From assembly GCA_017161655.1 (NCBI GenBank), contig JADFCV010000004.1, positions 244,097-308,096 on the forward strand: 64,000 nucleotides of DNA, written 5' to 3'. Source of the DNA: Candidatus Sumerlaeota bacterium. GTDB taxonomy: Bacteria; Sumerlaeota; Sumerlaeia; Sumerlaeales; Sumerlaeaceae. The notes beneath the pieces are model-generated. The model did not search any database, was not told where the DNA came from, and saw nothing but the letters and a program-made list of their open reading frames with translations. Every line of letters begins with the position of its first letter. Within the stretch, counting starts at the first letter, position 1. A program made the position numbers and the translations under genes. Positions 38,480 to 46,899 of the stretch are shown one piece after another.

Positions 38480-39088
38480 TCACGGCGAAAGCCGAACCAC
38501 GTTCCAGCCATTGTCTGTTCTTGTGTATAGAAAGCGGTCGTGGAGCCGGAATAGACCATTGTGCCAGAATTCGATTCGATCAGGGATGATACGGTAGCCG
38601 CCCCAGAAGGGTGGCCGTGGCACGGGACGCCCCAGATAACGAACTTTGTACTGCATGTAACGTGAGATGAGTTCCATGCGCGAAGGCAATGGCTGACTTT
38701 GGTGACTTGCCCATGCTCCAAGTTGACTGCCTCGCGGACGTGTCGCGAAGTACGCATCGGATTCTTCATCACTCGTGTATTCGACTCGCCCGTCTACCCG
38801 CACCTGATCGCCGAGCGATGGCCAGTAAAAACAGAGTGCCGCATAAGGTTTCGCTGCCAGATGCTGCCCCTTAGGACTCAGTCGGTTTGTGTAAAACACA
38901 AAGCCTCGCTCATCAAAGCCTTTCAGCAGCACCATCCGGTTCGTCGGCCTTCCCTGCTCATCCACTGTCGCTAGGCAGCAAGCAGTGTGGTCGTAAGGTT
39001 CACTCTTCGCCGCCTTTTCAAAGAGTTCTCGAAATCTCTTGATCGGATCGAGATCGCTTCGACGAACCTCTTCTTGTGACACATTCAT
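38480..39088 (-). CDS. pdxH: Pyridoxamine 5'-phosphate oxidase
   Basis: Protein of 202 residues from ATG 39088. Pyridoxamine- or pyridoxine-5'-phosphate is oxidised to pyridoxal 5'-phosphate with FMN. FMN- and substrate-binding signatures are intact: GRPTNRMVLLKGFDERGFVFYTN, SPKGQHLA, ALCFYWPSLGDQVRVDGRVE, SHQSQPL, and the C-terminal RIEFWHNGLFRLHDRFLYTR. The length fits the bacterial family (about 200-230). An upstream in-frame GTG (39127) would add 13 residues but would overlap the preceding gene. It sits between a solute-binding lipoprotein gene (19-base gap) and the TPR membrane protein gene, with no other vitamin B6 gene nearby. Confidence 0.93.
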   Translation of the reverse strand: MNVSQEEVRRSDLDPIKRFRELFEKAAKSEPYDHTACCLATVDEQGRPTNRMVLLKGFDERGFVFYTNRLSPKGQHLAAKPYAALCFYWPSLGDQVRVDGRVEYTSDEESDAYFATRPRGSQLGAWASHQSQPLPSRMELISRYMQYKVRYLGRPVPRPPFWGGYRIIPDRIEFWHNGLFRLHDRFLYTRTDNGWNVVRLSP

Positions 39089-39107
39089 TCCTACGATTTT
39101 CCCTTCT

Positions 39108-41258
39108 TTACTTTTGAGGTAACGCAAAGAGGCGTAAGTAATAGTCGAGTGATTGTTTTTCCGGCTCAGCTACTCCCCGCAGAATTCGTTTTTCAAAATC
39201 CATGGCCAAATTTGGAGCTATCGCTGAGGGAACACTGTCTTGCAGCTCCACGACAGGTCTCACCTCTTTCGCAAGTTCACTATACAGCTCTTCTCGAAAG
39301 CGTGCTGGCTCTGGCATGAGTGCTGTCGTCACGGTGTCCTCATAATCCACGAACACCGGAAGGAGACGATACGGTTTCATTAAGGCATAAAACTGCTCTT
39401 GTTTCTCACGTTTGTAGAGGGGAACATGCGGGATGCCCGTCAGGTCCTGTTCGCGGAAGAGGTATTGTTCTCGCAGCCGCGCCACCTCTGGATCCAACAA
39501 GAATCGGATCCACTTTGATGCCGCTAAACGTTTAGCCTGATCGACCTGTGAGCTCACAATGACACAGCGGCCAAACGTCAGGTGATAGCGCGTCATGGGA
39601 CCCTGCGGAAGCGGCGCAATCCCAATGTTATCAGGTGCCATGCCCGCTCGCATGAGTCGCCGGATCGAGTCTTTCGTGGCAGGGAGCATGATCATGGCGA
39701 TTTTCCCCTGCGCGAACATCTGCAAGACGTGGTCCCCGTAGCACTTTTCGGCTGGCGGCATCACATCGTAGCGCCACCGAAGATCTTTCAGAAATTGGAG
39801 CGAATCCAACCCGGGTTGACCTCGAAGTTCCAACAAGGCGTCTGCCCCAGGCAGTTTGCTCGCATTAAGACCAGCTAGCACAGCCCACTGCGTAAACTCA
39901 CGGCCACCCTGACTCGCAAACAGTACGGGAGCATACCCGTAAACGTTTTTCTCGTGATCAGTCAGCCGCACTGCCAATTTGATGAATCCTTCCCAATTGC
40001 GAGGCCAACCAGGAAAGCTGACTGCTGTCGTGAGGTCTTCCTTGACGACTGTTGCGGTGACTTCCTCTTTGCCAGATTCCACAGTTGTTGTCACTGCTTC
40101 CTTGCGCGTTGGCGTCGCTGCCTGCGGTCGAGCTGATTCGATCTCTTCGCTCACCTGCAGAAAGGAACCTGGCATCGTTTGCTGCGTCGGACGAGCGCTT
40201 TCGAGATCGTTTGCACTCTGCTCCTCTTGTCCAGCCTGGTCGTCGGCAGACGGCTCCACGACTTGTGGCTGTGTCCGACGCCAAAATCCTGTTCGGGGCG
40301 TTGGCTGTGAGGGGGCACGCAGCGGGTTCACAGGGCGAAACGGCCACCGGAATCGTGGTTTCGGTGTCACCTGATACTCGTTTTCTACCTGCTGCTCCCC
40401 ACGTCGTGCATAAGTGTCGTCTTCCTCCCTATTCTGACGGGTCGGTCCAAAGTAATCATAATAGGAGCTGCCGTAGCGGCGTGCCTGAGCCAACACAAGC
40501 GGTGTGGGCACGGGCGCGTTGCTCTCGTTCCAATCCTCAAGTGCCCCCCCACCCTTCGCCGGTCGTTTCTCCGATGATTTTTTCCCTGCCGGTTTTGGCG
40601 GTGCCTGGGGCTTCGGATTGAGGCATTCTTCCAGCATTTGGCGGTTGTAGAAGATCGCCAACGTTTGGAGTTCGATAGGCACTCCAAAAAGCCGCCCGTC
40701 TCGGCTGGTCAGTGCCAAAACGGCCGGGTTCATGTTCTGGATCTCCGGGGCATTCGCTAGAAAGCTTGTCATATCTGCAGCGAGACTCAGCTCCATGATC
40801 GGCTGCATCTGCTCGAGCGAAACTTCCACCACATCTGTCAGCGTGTGAGTTTTTGCACGTTCATAAAAGCTTTCCGCGGTAAAACGCCACGTACTGAATT
40901 CGATTTGAATGTCAGGATTGCGTTGCTCAAAGAGCTCCACAAGCTTCTGCGTGATCTCGAGTTCAAACAACTCGTTGGGGGCGGGTGCGTTATTGAGCGT
41001 GAGAATGATCTTTCCGCCCGAGGGTGCGCCAGTGGTCCTGCTGACTGCTTGCATCGGCTGGGCGGAGGCCGCACTGAGGCTTGCAACGAGGACTTCCGGA
41101 TCGGCCTCTGCCGCCACGTGAGGACTGACATGCTCCTTGCAGCCACCAAGCCACCCGGCGAAAATAGTCGCAATGGCCAGTATCATCAGGCGCTTGAGAC
41201 TGTCGCCTTTGGCCCTCGGTTTTCTTTGCGCCACTGCGGGGGTGGCACTCCAGCGCAT
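39108..41258 (-). CDS. ABC-type solute-binding lipoprotein with a ~200-residue insertion
   Basis: Protein of 716 residues. ATG 41258 is chosen because GGAGG lies 11 bases upstream. A signal sequence with lipobox GWLGGC makes Cys40 the lipid anchor. Residues about 80-215 (LTLNNAPAPNELFELEITQKLVELFEQRNP, DVVEVSLEQMQPIMEL, GVPIELQTLAIFYNRQMLEE) and 416-716 (FPGWPRNWEGFIKLAVRLT, GYAPVL, GKIAMIMLPA) form the two lobes of a family-1 sugar-binding protein. Between the strand ending YNRQMLEE and the WEGF helix, where relatives have a few residues, lie about 200 residues rich in Pro, Arg, Glu and Tyr. No permease or ATPase gene is adjacent, so its transporter, if any, is elsewhere. Confidence 0.85.
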   Translation of the reverse strand: MRWSATPAVAQRKPRAKGDSLKRLMILAIATIFAGWLGGCKEHVSPHVAAEADPEVLVASLSAASAQPMQAVSRTTGAPSGGKIILTLNNAPAPNELFELEITQKLVELFEQRNPDIQIEFSTWRFTAESFYERAKTHTLTDVVEVSLEQMQPIMELSLAADMTSFLANAPEIQNMNPAVLALTSRDGRLFGVPIELQTLAIFYNRQMLEECLNPKPQAPPKPAGKKSSEKRPAKGGGALEDWNESNAPVPTPLVLAQARRYGSSYYDYFGPTRQNREEDDTYARRGEQQVENEYQVTPKPRFRWPFRPVNPLRAPSQPTPRTGFWRRTQPQVVEPSADDQAGQEEQSANDLESARPTQQTMPGSFLQVSEEIESARPQAATPTRKEAVTTTVESGKEEVTATVVKEDLTTAVSFPGWPRNWEGFIKLAVRLTDHEKNVYGYAPVLFASQGGREFTQWAVLAGLNASKLPGADALLELRGQPGLDSLQFLKDLRWRYDVMPPAEKCYGDHVLQMFAQGKIAMIMLPATKDSIRRLMRAGMAPDNIGIAPLPQGPMTRYHLTFGRCVIVSSQVDQAKRLAASKWIRFLLDPEVARLREQYLFREQDLTGIPHVPLYKREKQEQFYALMKPYRLLPVFVDYEDTVTTALMPEPARFREELYSELAKEVRPVVELQDSVPSAIAPNLAMDFEKRILRGVAEPEKQSLDYYLRLFALPQK

Positions 41259-41394
41259 CAGTTTGACTACCTCCACGCCCTCTAATTAGAGTCCCATGGG
41301 GCGCTTTGTTTTCGTTTTTTTGCAGGCGACCATCCTATGCCTTTGTGGCGCCAAATCGAAAGAACGAAAAAGATTGACGTTCATGCCGCGATGC

Positions 41395-42744
41395 TCACTG
41401 ACGACGCCGTTTTTGATCTTGTTCGGCTGCGCCAACAATGCGAAAGCATTCCGACGCCAACGGAGGGCTTTCCACGATCCCGCATGGCCCTTCGGCAGGC
41501 CGCCGCTCCCGCCCAATTCCGATCAACGCTCGAAGAAAATCGAGAATTTTCACCTGAAAGCGGAAATCCGGCAGGCGCTGGGTAAGCTTTCCTCCCCGAA
41601 TGAGATATGTGCCGTGCCGCGTCATCCCCGTAATTGTCGTGCTCATCGGCTCCACCACGTTCACGTAGTGCAAATCCCGAATGTAGATTCCCTCGTCGAC
41701 GAGATTGAGAAGTTCTTCGAGGCTAAGCTGACCTTCTCGCACCACCATGTTTGTTGGTAAAGGCCCCTCAGGCGAATCTGGTTGCGCAGCGTGTCCGGTG
41801 TTCTCGCGTCCCATGAGTGTGGCAGTAAAAGAATCCGTAACCAATCCACACGCGACACCCTCCTGAATCAGCACAGTTCGCTTTCGCGGCATACCCTCGT
41901 AGTCGTGTGCCACGGGCACCACGGATAAAGGGTCTTCCAGCACAGTAAGCTGAGGGGAAGCAATCATCTCTCCCAATTGAGAGACCAAGAACGATCTCTT
42001 TTCGATAAACGATTTGGCTCCGAATCCCAGGTACCCCAGAAAACCTATCATCTGACCAACGGCAAGGTAATCCAGAACAACCCGCTGATTTCCCCGTAGT
42101 TCCGTCCTTGTCTCCTGGCGCGAAGTGGCCCCCGCTAAGGCTTCGTCCAGAAGACGTCGCCATGGCGCATCACTGATTCGCCAACCGGTCCAGAAGCCGC
42201 GTCCTGTCCCGCCAGAACCTGTGGCCACCAGATTGACGTCCACGCGAGTGCGCTCCTCAAACACGCGCACACCTGCTGTGCTTACCACGCACATTGTCTC
42301 ACGCCGGGTGACCAGTGCTCCGGAAAGCTCCGCTTTGCTTTTGCCTTTCCCATCGAGAAGATTCCGAACAATTTGGGCACGTTCAAAAGGCTGGATGTGA
42401 GCAGTTGCTTCATCATTTGCCCCTTGGAAAGAACCAGCGTAAGCTGAAGGCAAAGACCGCGGATACTCTGGTGTGGGAAGACTTTGTGCCAGCTCCTTCG
42501 CTTGTTTCGCTGCTCGCGCCAGCGCCTCCCGATCAAAGCACCGCGTTTTACTGAGCCCGACGCGCCCCTCCTCAACGCACCGCACGGTTAGCCAACGTCC
42601 TTCTGTTTCCGACGACTGGTGGATTCGGTCCTGCGCGAAGCGCGTGAGTCCACGCCGCTCTTCTTCGTAAAGAAGCTCGCAATTCTCCACGCGAAGAGCA
42701 CGGAGAGCCTCGGTCAAGAAGTTCACATTCTTCTCAAGCGGCAT
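41395..42744 (-). CDS. pmbA: PmbA/TldE-type subunit of the TldD-PmbA metalloprotease family
   Basis: Protein of 449 residues from ATG 42744, with TAGGAGG 12 bases upstream; only 2 bases separate it from tldD. Recognisable family sequence: TRFAQDRIHQSSETEGRWLTVR at the N-terminus, then LDYLAVGQMIGFLGYLGFGAKSFIEKRSFLVSQLGE, and the C-terminal DFRFQVKILDFL...VESPPLASECFRIVGA. Like PmbA of E. coli, it lacks the HExxxH zinc motif. In the E. coli TldD-TldE complex the pair degrades unfolded peptides and matures microcin B17 and CcdA-type substrates. No peptide-toxin precursor is visible nearby. Confidence 0.88.
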   Translation of the reverse strand: MPLEKNVNFLTEALRALRVENCELLYEEERRGLTRFAQDRIHQSSETEGRWLTVRCVEEGRVGLSKTRCFDREALARAAKQAKELAQSLPTPEYPRSLPSAYAGSFQGANDEATAHIQPFERAQIVRNLLDGKGKSKAELSGALVTRRETMCVVSTAGVRVFEERTRVDVNLVATGSGGTGRGFWTGWRISDAPWRRLLDEALAGATSRQETRTELRGNQRVVLDYLAVGQMIGFLGYLGFGAKSFIEKRSFLVSQLGEMIASPQLTVLEDPLSVVPVAHDYEGMPRKRTVLIQEGVACGLVTDSFTATLMGRENTGHAAQPDSPEGPLPTNMVVREGQLSLEELLNLVDEGIYIRDLHYVNVVEPMSTTITGMTRHGTYLIRGGKLTQRLPDFRFQVKILDFLRALIGIGRERRPAEGPCGIVESPPLASECFRIVGAAEQDQKRRRQ

Positions 42745-42746
42745 GT

Positions 42747-44204
42747 CTACTGCACCCCTCCTACCTGAACATTTCGAAACCGAGCAGGCGCGCACCCATG
42801 GCCGACACGTGCCACTTGCATAGGTTCCCCCTTACCACAGTTTGGCACACCCCAGATTCGCCATTCCTCTTTGCCACAAATTGCATCGCAGCTTCGCCAG
42901 AACTGTGGAGTAGTCCCGAAATAAACAGGGTTCCTGTAGAGCTTTCCCAATTTGCCTTTGTTGATCTCTCGCGCCAGCTCAGTGGCAAATTGGAAGTGAA
43001 GTCGTTTATCATCTATGGACCAACTTCGGTTTGTTTCCAGCCACAGCCCTTTGTCAGTCTCCTCAATGAGTTCCTGGAGGGATTTATTGCCGGCCTCGAG
43101 ATTGATATTGGTCATTCGGACAAGAGGGAAGTGCTGCCATCCATCCGCGCGCATGGCCCCTGAGGACTCGCGCCCAATGAGCGGCGCCGTGGAGCAAGAG
43201 CTCAGCACACCCACAAGTCTTCCCTCTTTCACAATCGGCTCTGCCTTCGCAGCTACCCCTTCATCGTCGAAGCAGAAAGTTCCCAGACCACCTACACTGG
43301 TAGCGTCCGCTGTCACATTCACGATGGGCGATGCGTATTCAAAGTTTCCTATCATCTCGGGGGCTATGAACGACGTTCCAGCAAAAGAAGCTTCGTGGCC
43401 CAGAATCCGATCCAATTCCACGGCATGCCCTATACTCTCGTGGATCTGCAAAGCGAGCTGACTGCTCTCCAGGATGACTGTGGTCGGTCCGCAAGGGCAG
43501 ACTGGTGCACGCAAAAGTTCTGCAGCTTCCGAGGCCACCCTTGGGGCATGCCCAACAAGATCGAGAGCTTCAATGAACTCGTATCCTGCTGCGTGATAGT
43601 CGCCCCCAAAATTTGCGGGATAGGAGCGCACTTGGACGGACGGGCCATCTACGGCGTAAGCCGCGATGCCTGCACCACAGTGGACGGTCGTCTGAGTGAT
43701 AACACTCCCAATGGTCGAGGCAAAGGCTTTCGATTCCTTGAAAATATCCAGCGACGCCTCAGCGAGGAGCACACTTTTTTCCGATTTCATGGCGCGGCAG
43801 GCCGCTTCCAGCAGTCCCAGCTTATCCTCCAGGGATTTCGATAGTGGATCGATCTCGACAGGAGTCTGGTAGTCTGCAACGACTTGCGGCGGTATCTGAA
43901 AGGGAACCCCCTGGATGGAGATGTAAGCAGAAGATCCTGCGGAAGCCAGAGCTTTGCTAATCGCTCGGTCGATGGAATCGCTCCGGAGGCTACTCGTTGC
44001 CGCAAACCCCCAGTGACCTGCAAGGTACACCCTTATGCCGACTCCCAAGTCCTCTTCCGTCAGACACACGTCGGGTTGGAAGTTGGTCAGCTTGAGGCGC
44101 TCCTGTCGTCTCCAGACAATTCGCACATCAGCATAGAGTTCTTTGCGGCGCGGAATTTTGTCGAGAATCCGCACAGCCAAATCCTTGAGCATTTCGGAGC
44201 TCAT
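42747..44204 (-). CDS. tldD: TldD-type zinc metalloprotease subunit
   Basis: Protein of 485 residues, ATG 44204 with AGGAG 9 bases upstream. IHESIGHAVELDRILGHE carries the HExxxH zinc motif that defines TldD, and the nearby GHE is also conserved. The C-terminus NCGKGEPMQVARVGHGCAPARFRNVQVGG is the usual TldD ending. The length is near the E. coli protein (481). TldD and PmbA together form the active cytoplasmic protease, and they are adjacent here in the usual order for many phyla. It is divergent from rex, with 143 bases between them. Confidence 0.9.
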   Translation of the reverse strand: MSSEMLKDLAVRILDKIPRRKELYADVRIVWRRQERLKLTNFQPDVCLTEEDLGVGIRVYLAGHWGFAATSSLRSDSIDRAISKALASAGSSAYISIQGVPFQIPPQVVADYQTPVEIDPLSKSLEDKLGLLEAACRAMKSEKSVLLAEASLDIFKESKAFASTIGSVITQTTVHCGAGIAAYAVDGPSVQVRSYPANFGGDYHAAGYEFIEALDLVGHAPRVASEAAELLRAPVCPCGPTTVILESSQLALQIHESIGHAVELDRILGHEASFAGTSFIAPEMIGNFEYASPIVNVTADATSVGGLGTFCFDDEGVAAKAEPIVKEGRLVGVLSSCSTAPLIGRESSGAMRADGWQHFPLVRMTNINLEAGNKSLQELIEETDKGLWLETNRSWSIDDKRLHFQFATELAREINKGKLGKLYRNPVYFGTTPQFWRSCDAICGKEEWRIWGVPNCGKGEPMQVARVGHGCAPARFRNVQVGGVQ

Positions 44205-44347
44205 GATCCGTGTCTCCTATCGCCGAAAAGCGCTCTTCTCAAGCCCGAAAAGCGAATTATCTTGCCCTTCCGCAATGGCTTATCGTGAAATCCCTGCAAG
44301 GTCATATAGAGAACATTTCGGCAACACGGAGCGGATGACCACGAGCG

Positions 44348-45052
44348 ATGAAAAAATCGCGACGAAATCCTGAAACGGTTCCTCTCGGATCTACGTCTCG
44401 CCGCAAGCCGTTGCGTCAGGATGCACGACGGGCACGGATCGAACAGATTCCCAAGAAGGTCATCAAACGTCTCTCGCTGTATCTCCGCGTTCTTCGAAAC
44501 CTTGAAATGAACAGTGTGCCACGCGTCTCTTCCCAGTCCTTAGCTGAGAGTCTGGGCTTCACAAGTGCCCAGGTGCGGAAGGACCTTGCCTACTTTGGTC
44601 AGTTCGGCGTTCCCGGTGTCGGATACTCCGTCAGTGATCTCTTGCATAATTTGGAACACATTCTTGGCACCGATCGAGAGGTCCGCGTCGCTATCATTGG
44701 CGCTGGCAACCTTGGTTCTGCGCTCATGTCCTACGGCGGTTTTGCGCGCCATGGCGTCCGCATTGTCATGGCCTTCGACACGGATATTCATAAAATCGGC
44801 ACAGAACGCGGCGGAGTTTGGATTTTCTCTATGGATTCGCTTGAGGAGCGTCTTCAGGCCGCCGAAATTGATATCGCGATTCTGACCGTCCCGGCTGACG
44901 TTGCTCAGGACGTTGCAGACCGCGTTGTCGCTGCCGGCATCTCAGGGATTCTTAATTTTGTTCCTGTGCATCTTCGCGTCCCGCCGCACGTCCGGGTTCA
45001 GTACGTGGACTTAGCTATTGAAATCGAAACCCTTTCTTACTACCTGCGCTAA
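44348..45052 (+). CDS. rex: Redox-sensing transcriptional repressor Rex
   Basis: Protein of 234 residues. After a basic 35-residue extension, residues about 35-105 form the Rex winged helix (IPKKVIKRLSLYLRVLRNLE, SSQSLAESLGFTSAQVRKDLAYFGQFGVPGVGY). Residues about 110-215 are the NAD(H)-binding Rossmann fold (VAIIGAGNLGSALMSYGGF, then FDTDIHKIG). Rex senses the NADH/NAD+ ratio and usually represses fermentation and respiratory genes when NADH is low. The length exceeds the typical 210 residues because of the N-terminal extension, which may be real since no nearer start has a ribosome site. No clear TTGTGAA-type operator is visible in its promoter. It is the first gene of a plus-strand run to 53 kb. 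Confidence 0.93.
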   Translation: MKKSRRNPETVPLGSTSRRKPLRQDARRARIEQIPKKVIKRLSLYLRVLRNLEMNSVPRVSSQSLAESLGFTSAQVRKDLAYFGQFGVPGVGYSVSDLLHNLEHILGTDREVRVAIIGAGNLGSALMSYGGFARHGVRIVMAFDTDIHKIGTERGGVWIFSMDSLEERLQAAEIDIAILTVPADVAQDVADRVVAAGISGILNFVPVHLRVPPHVRVQYVDLAIEIETLSYYLR

Positions 45053-45078
45053 TAGAGATTGGAACGGAAGGAAAAAAC

Positions 45079-45480
45079 ATGAAGACCTATCTGTCGAAAG
45101 CCTGGTACACAAACTTCATTCTCACTGTGATTGCGTTCCTCTTAGGTGCTCTCGTCGCAACATTGAATTGGCGCGGCTCAAGTCCGGCTTCTGTGGCCTA
45201 TGCGCAGGAGATGCCAACAAGGATAAGTGGCTTTGCGACGCCCGGTAAAAGCGCACCCGTGGACACTTCGAATGTTGCCACTGTGCAGGACCTTGCGGTT
45301 GCTGGCGCAACCTCTGAAGTCGCGGCTGCCAATCGTGAAATTGCGTCAGCGATTCGTGATTTGGCGAAAGCTGTCCAGGACTTGGGGAGCAGTCTCGTAC
45401 GAAGTTTGAATGCACCGAAACCTGCAGCTGGAGCAGCCATGCCGCAATCTGGCGACCTTCAGGTTGAAGTCTCGCGATGA
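45079..45480 (+). CDS. Small single-pass membrane protein, 133 residues
   Basis: ATG 45079 with AAGGA 8 bases upstream, 26 bases after rex. Residues about 10-32 are one transmembrane helix or uncleaved signal (YTNFILTVIAFLLGALVATL). The rest is exposed: a Pro/Ser-rich linker (YAQEMPTRISGFATPGKSAP) and an amphipathic helix AAANREIASAIRDLAKAVQDLGSSL that could form a coiled coil, then a Pro/Ala tail. No family recognised. Its stop overlaps the next start (ATGA), so the two small proteins are likely coupled in translation and may interact. Confidence 0.65.
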   Translation: MKTYLSKAWYTNFILTVIAFLLGALVATLNWRGSSPASVAYAQEMPTRISGFATPGKSAPVDTSNVATVQDLAVAGATSEVAAANREIASAIRDLAKAVQDLGSSLVRSLNAPKPAAGAAMPQSGDLQVEVSR

Positions 45481-45788
45481 GTGATTCCAACGAACATCTT
45501 GACCTAGGAGCTATTCGCCAAGCTGTTGAGAGCTTCATGGCCCTACCTCTTGGTCCCATGGAGAGTTTAATCGCCGCCAGCGAAATTGCTTTTCACGCTG
45601 CTCAACGATTCCGCGAAGAGGCCAAAGAGTGCCGTCGTGTGCTTGGCCAGGAGACTGCGCGCGAGCTTGCCATTTCCGAGATTGCTGAGGCCATTGCTCG
45701 CATCCAAGACGCATCTGCGCCGGCTGTTCATGGTTATAACGATCTCCTCCGAGATCAGGACGATGAACGAACAATTCCGTTTAGCTAG
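45477..45788 (+). CDS. Small helical cytoplasmic protein, 103 residues
   Basis: The start ATG 45477 overlaps the previous stop by 4 bases. There is no signal peptide or membrane segment. The sequence is mostly alpha-helical with a long amphipathic stretch (SEIAFHAAQRFREEAKECRRVLGQETARELAISEIAEAIARI) that suggests a coiled coil. No family recognised. The coupling to a small membrane protein and the position after rex suggest a regulatory or accessory role, but this is inference. Confidence 0.6.
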   Translation: MSDSNEHLDLGAIRQAVESFMALPLGPMESLIAASEIAFHAAQRFREEAKECRRVLGQETARELAISEIAEAIARIQDASAPAVHGYNDLLRDQDDERTIPFS

Positions 45789-45861
45789 TCGCGCACGACA
45801 GCTTGCAGCGTGTAGGCTGACTAAGTTTAGAATCAACAACTAGAAAGACGAGTCGAAGACC

Positions 45862-46893
45862 ATGATCATTGTTCTGCGCCCTGATGCCACAGAAGAGCAA
45901 ATACAGCACCTGGTAGACATCATCGGCGAAAAAGGACTTCGTGCCCATATCTCCCGCGGCACAGAACGCACCATCATCGGCTGCATCGGCGACGAGTCGA
46001 AACTCCAGGATATCCCTTTCCTTGCCATTCCTGGCGTCGAATCGGCGATGCCCATACTTGAGCCCTATAAACTCGCAAGCAAAAGCTTCCGCCCTGAAAA
46101 AACGCGCATCAACATGCGAGGCGTCGAAATTGGGGGCGATGAAGTGATCGTCGTTGCTGGCCCATGCAGTGTGGAACCCAACGATACGCTTTTTCAGACA
46201 GCGCATGCCGTGCGCGAAGCCGGCGCAAAGATTCTTCGCGGAGGCGCTTTCAAACCCCGCACCTCACCTTATGACTTTTGCGGCCTTGGCGAGGAAGGAC
46301 TCCGCATGCTCGACGAGGCTCGTCAAGCAACAGGATTGCCCATCGTCACTGAGGTGATGGACACCCGCGAAGTCGAGTTGGTCTACCGCTATGCCGACGC
46401 TTTCCAGATCGGCGCACGAAATGCCCAGAACTTTAACCTTCTCCGCGAAGTGGGGAAGTACGACAAACCCGTCTTCCTCAAGCGTGGCATGAGCATGACC
46501 ATTAAAGAGTTGCTGATGTCCGCCGAATACGTGATCTCCCAGGGGAACCCCAACGTGATTCTTGTCGAACGCGGAATTCGCACTTTCGAGACTGCGACTC
46601 GCAATACTCTGGACATTGCGGCCGTCGCAGTGCTCCACGAAAAGACCCACCTCCCGGTCTTCGTCGATCCAAGCCATGCAGCTGGGGATTGGCGCTATGT
46701 AACAAAACTCGCATGTGCTGCTGTAGCGTGTGGTGCGGATGGACTCATGGTTGAAGTCCACCCCAACCCCGAGCGCGCTTTCAGCGACGGCGCACAGTCC
46801 TTGAAATTCACAAAATTCGCCAAGCTCATGGAAGCCATTCGTCCCATAGCTCAAGCTGTTGGGCGGTGGGTGGCGGAAGGAGCAAAAAGCTGA
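45862..46893 (+). CDS. aroF: 3-deoxy-D-arabino-heptulosonate 7-phosphate synthase (type I-beta, AroF)
   Basis: Protein of 343 residues. The enzyme condenses phosphoenolpyruvate and erythrose 4-phosphate in the first step of the shikimate pathway. Residues 1-70 are the ferredoxin-like regulatory domain of the I-beta class (MIIVLRPDATEEQIQHLVD, then the strand IPFLAIPGVE). The catalytic barrel shows VVAGPCSVE, GGAFKPRTSPYDF, IGARNAQNF, FLKRGMSMT and DPSHAAGDWRYV; the metal-binding Cys, His, Glu and Asp positions appear intact. It is followed 6 bases later by prephenate dehydrogenase, so the pair supports aromatic amino-acid (tyrosine) synthesis. It is separated from the small-protein gene by a 73-base gap. 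Confidence 0.96.
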   Translation: MIIVLRPDATEEQIQHLVDIIGEKGLRAHISRGTERTIIGCIGDESKLQDIPFLAIPGVESAMPILEPYKLASKSFRPEKTRINMRGVEIGGDEVIVVAGPCSVEPNDTLFQTAHAVREAGAKILRGGAFKPRTSPYDFCGLGEEGLRMLDEARQATGLPIVTEVMDTREVELVYRYADAFQIGARNAQNFNLLREVGKYDKPVFLKRGMSMTIKELLMSAEYVISQGNPNVILVERGIRTFETATRNTLDIAAVAVLHEKTHLPVFVDPSHAAGDWRYVTKLACAAVACGADGLMVEVHPNPERAFSDGAQSLKFTKFAKLMEAIRPIAQAVGRWVAEGAKS

Positions 46894-46899
46894 ACGGCG

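Noticed and set aside
41296..41760. Plus-strand 154-codon frame antisense to pmbA
   Set aside because: Most of it is opposite a confident gene; the apparent signal peptide comes from intergenic AT-rich sequence.
44280..44300. Possible Rex operator in the rex promoter
   Set aside because: Only one half-site-like match (CGTGAAAT) and no inverted partner at the right spacing.
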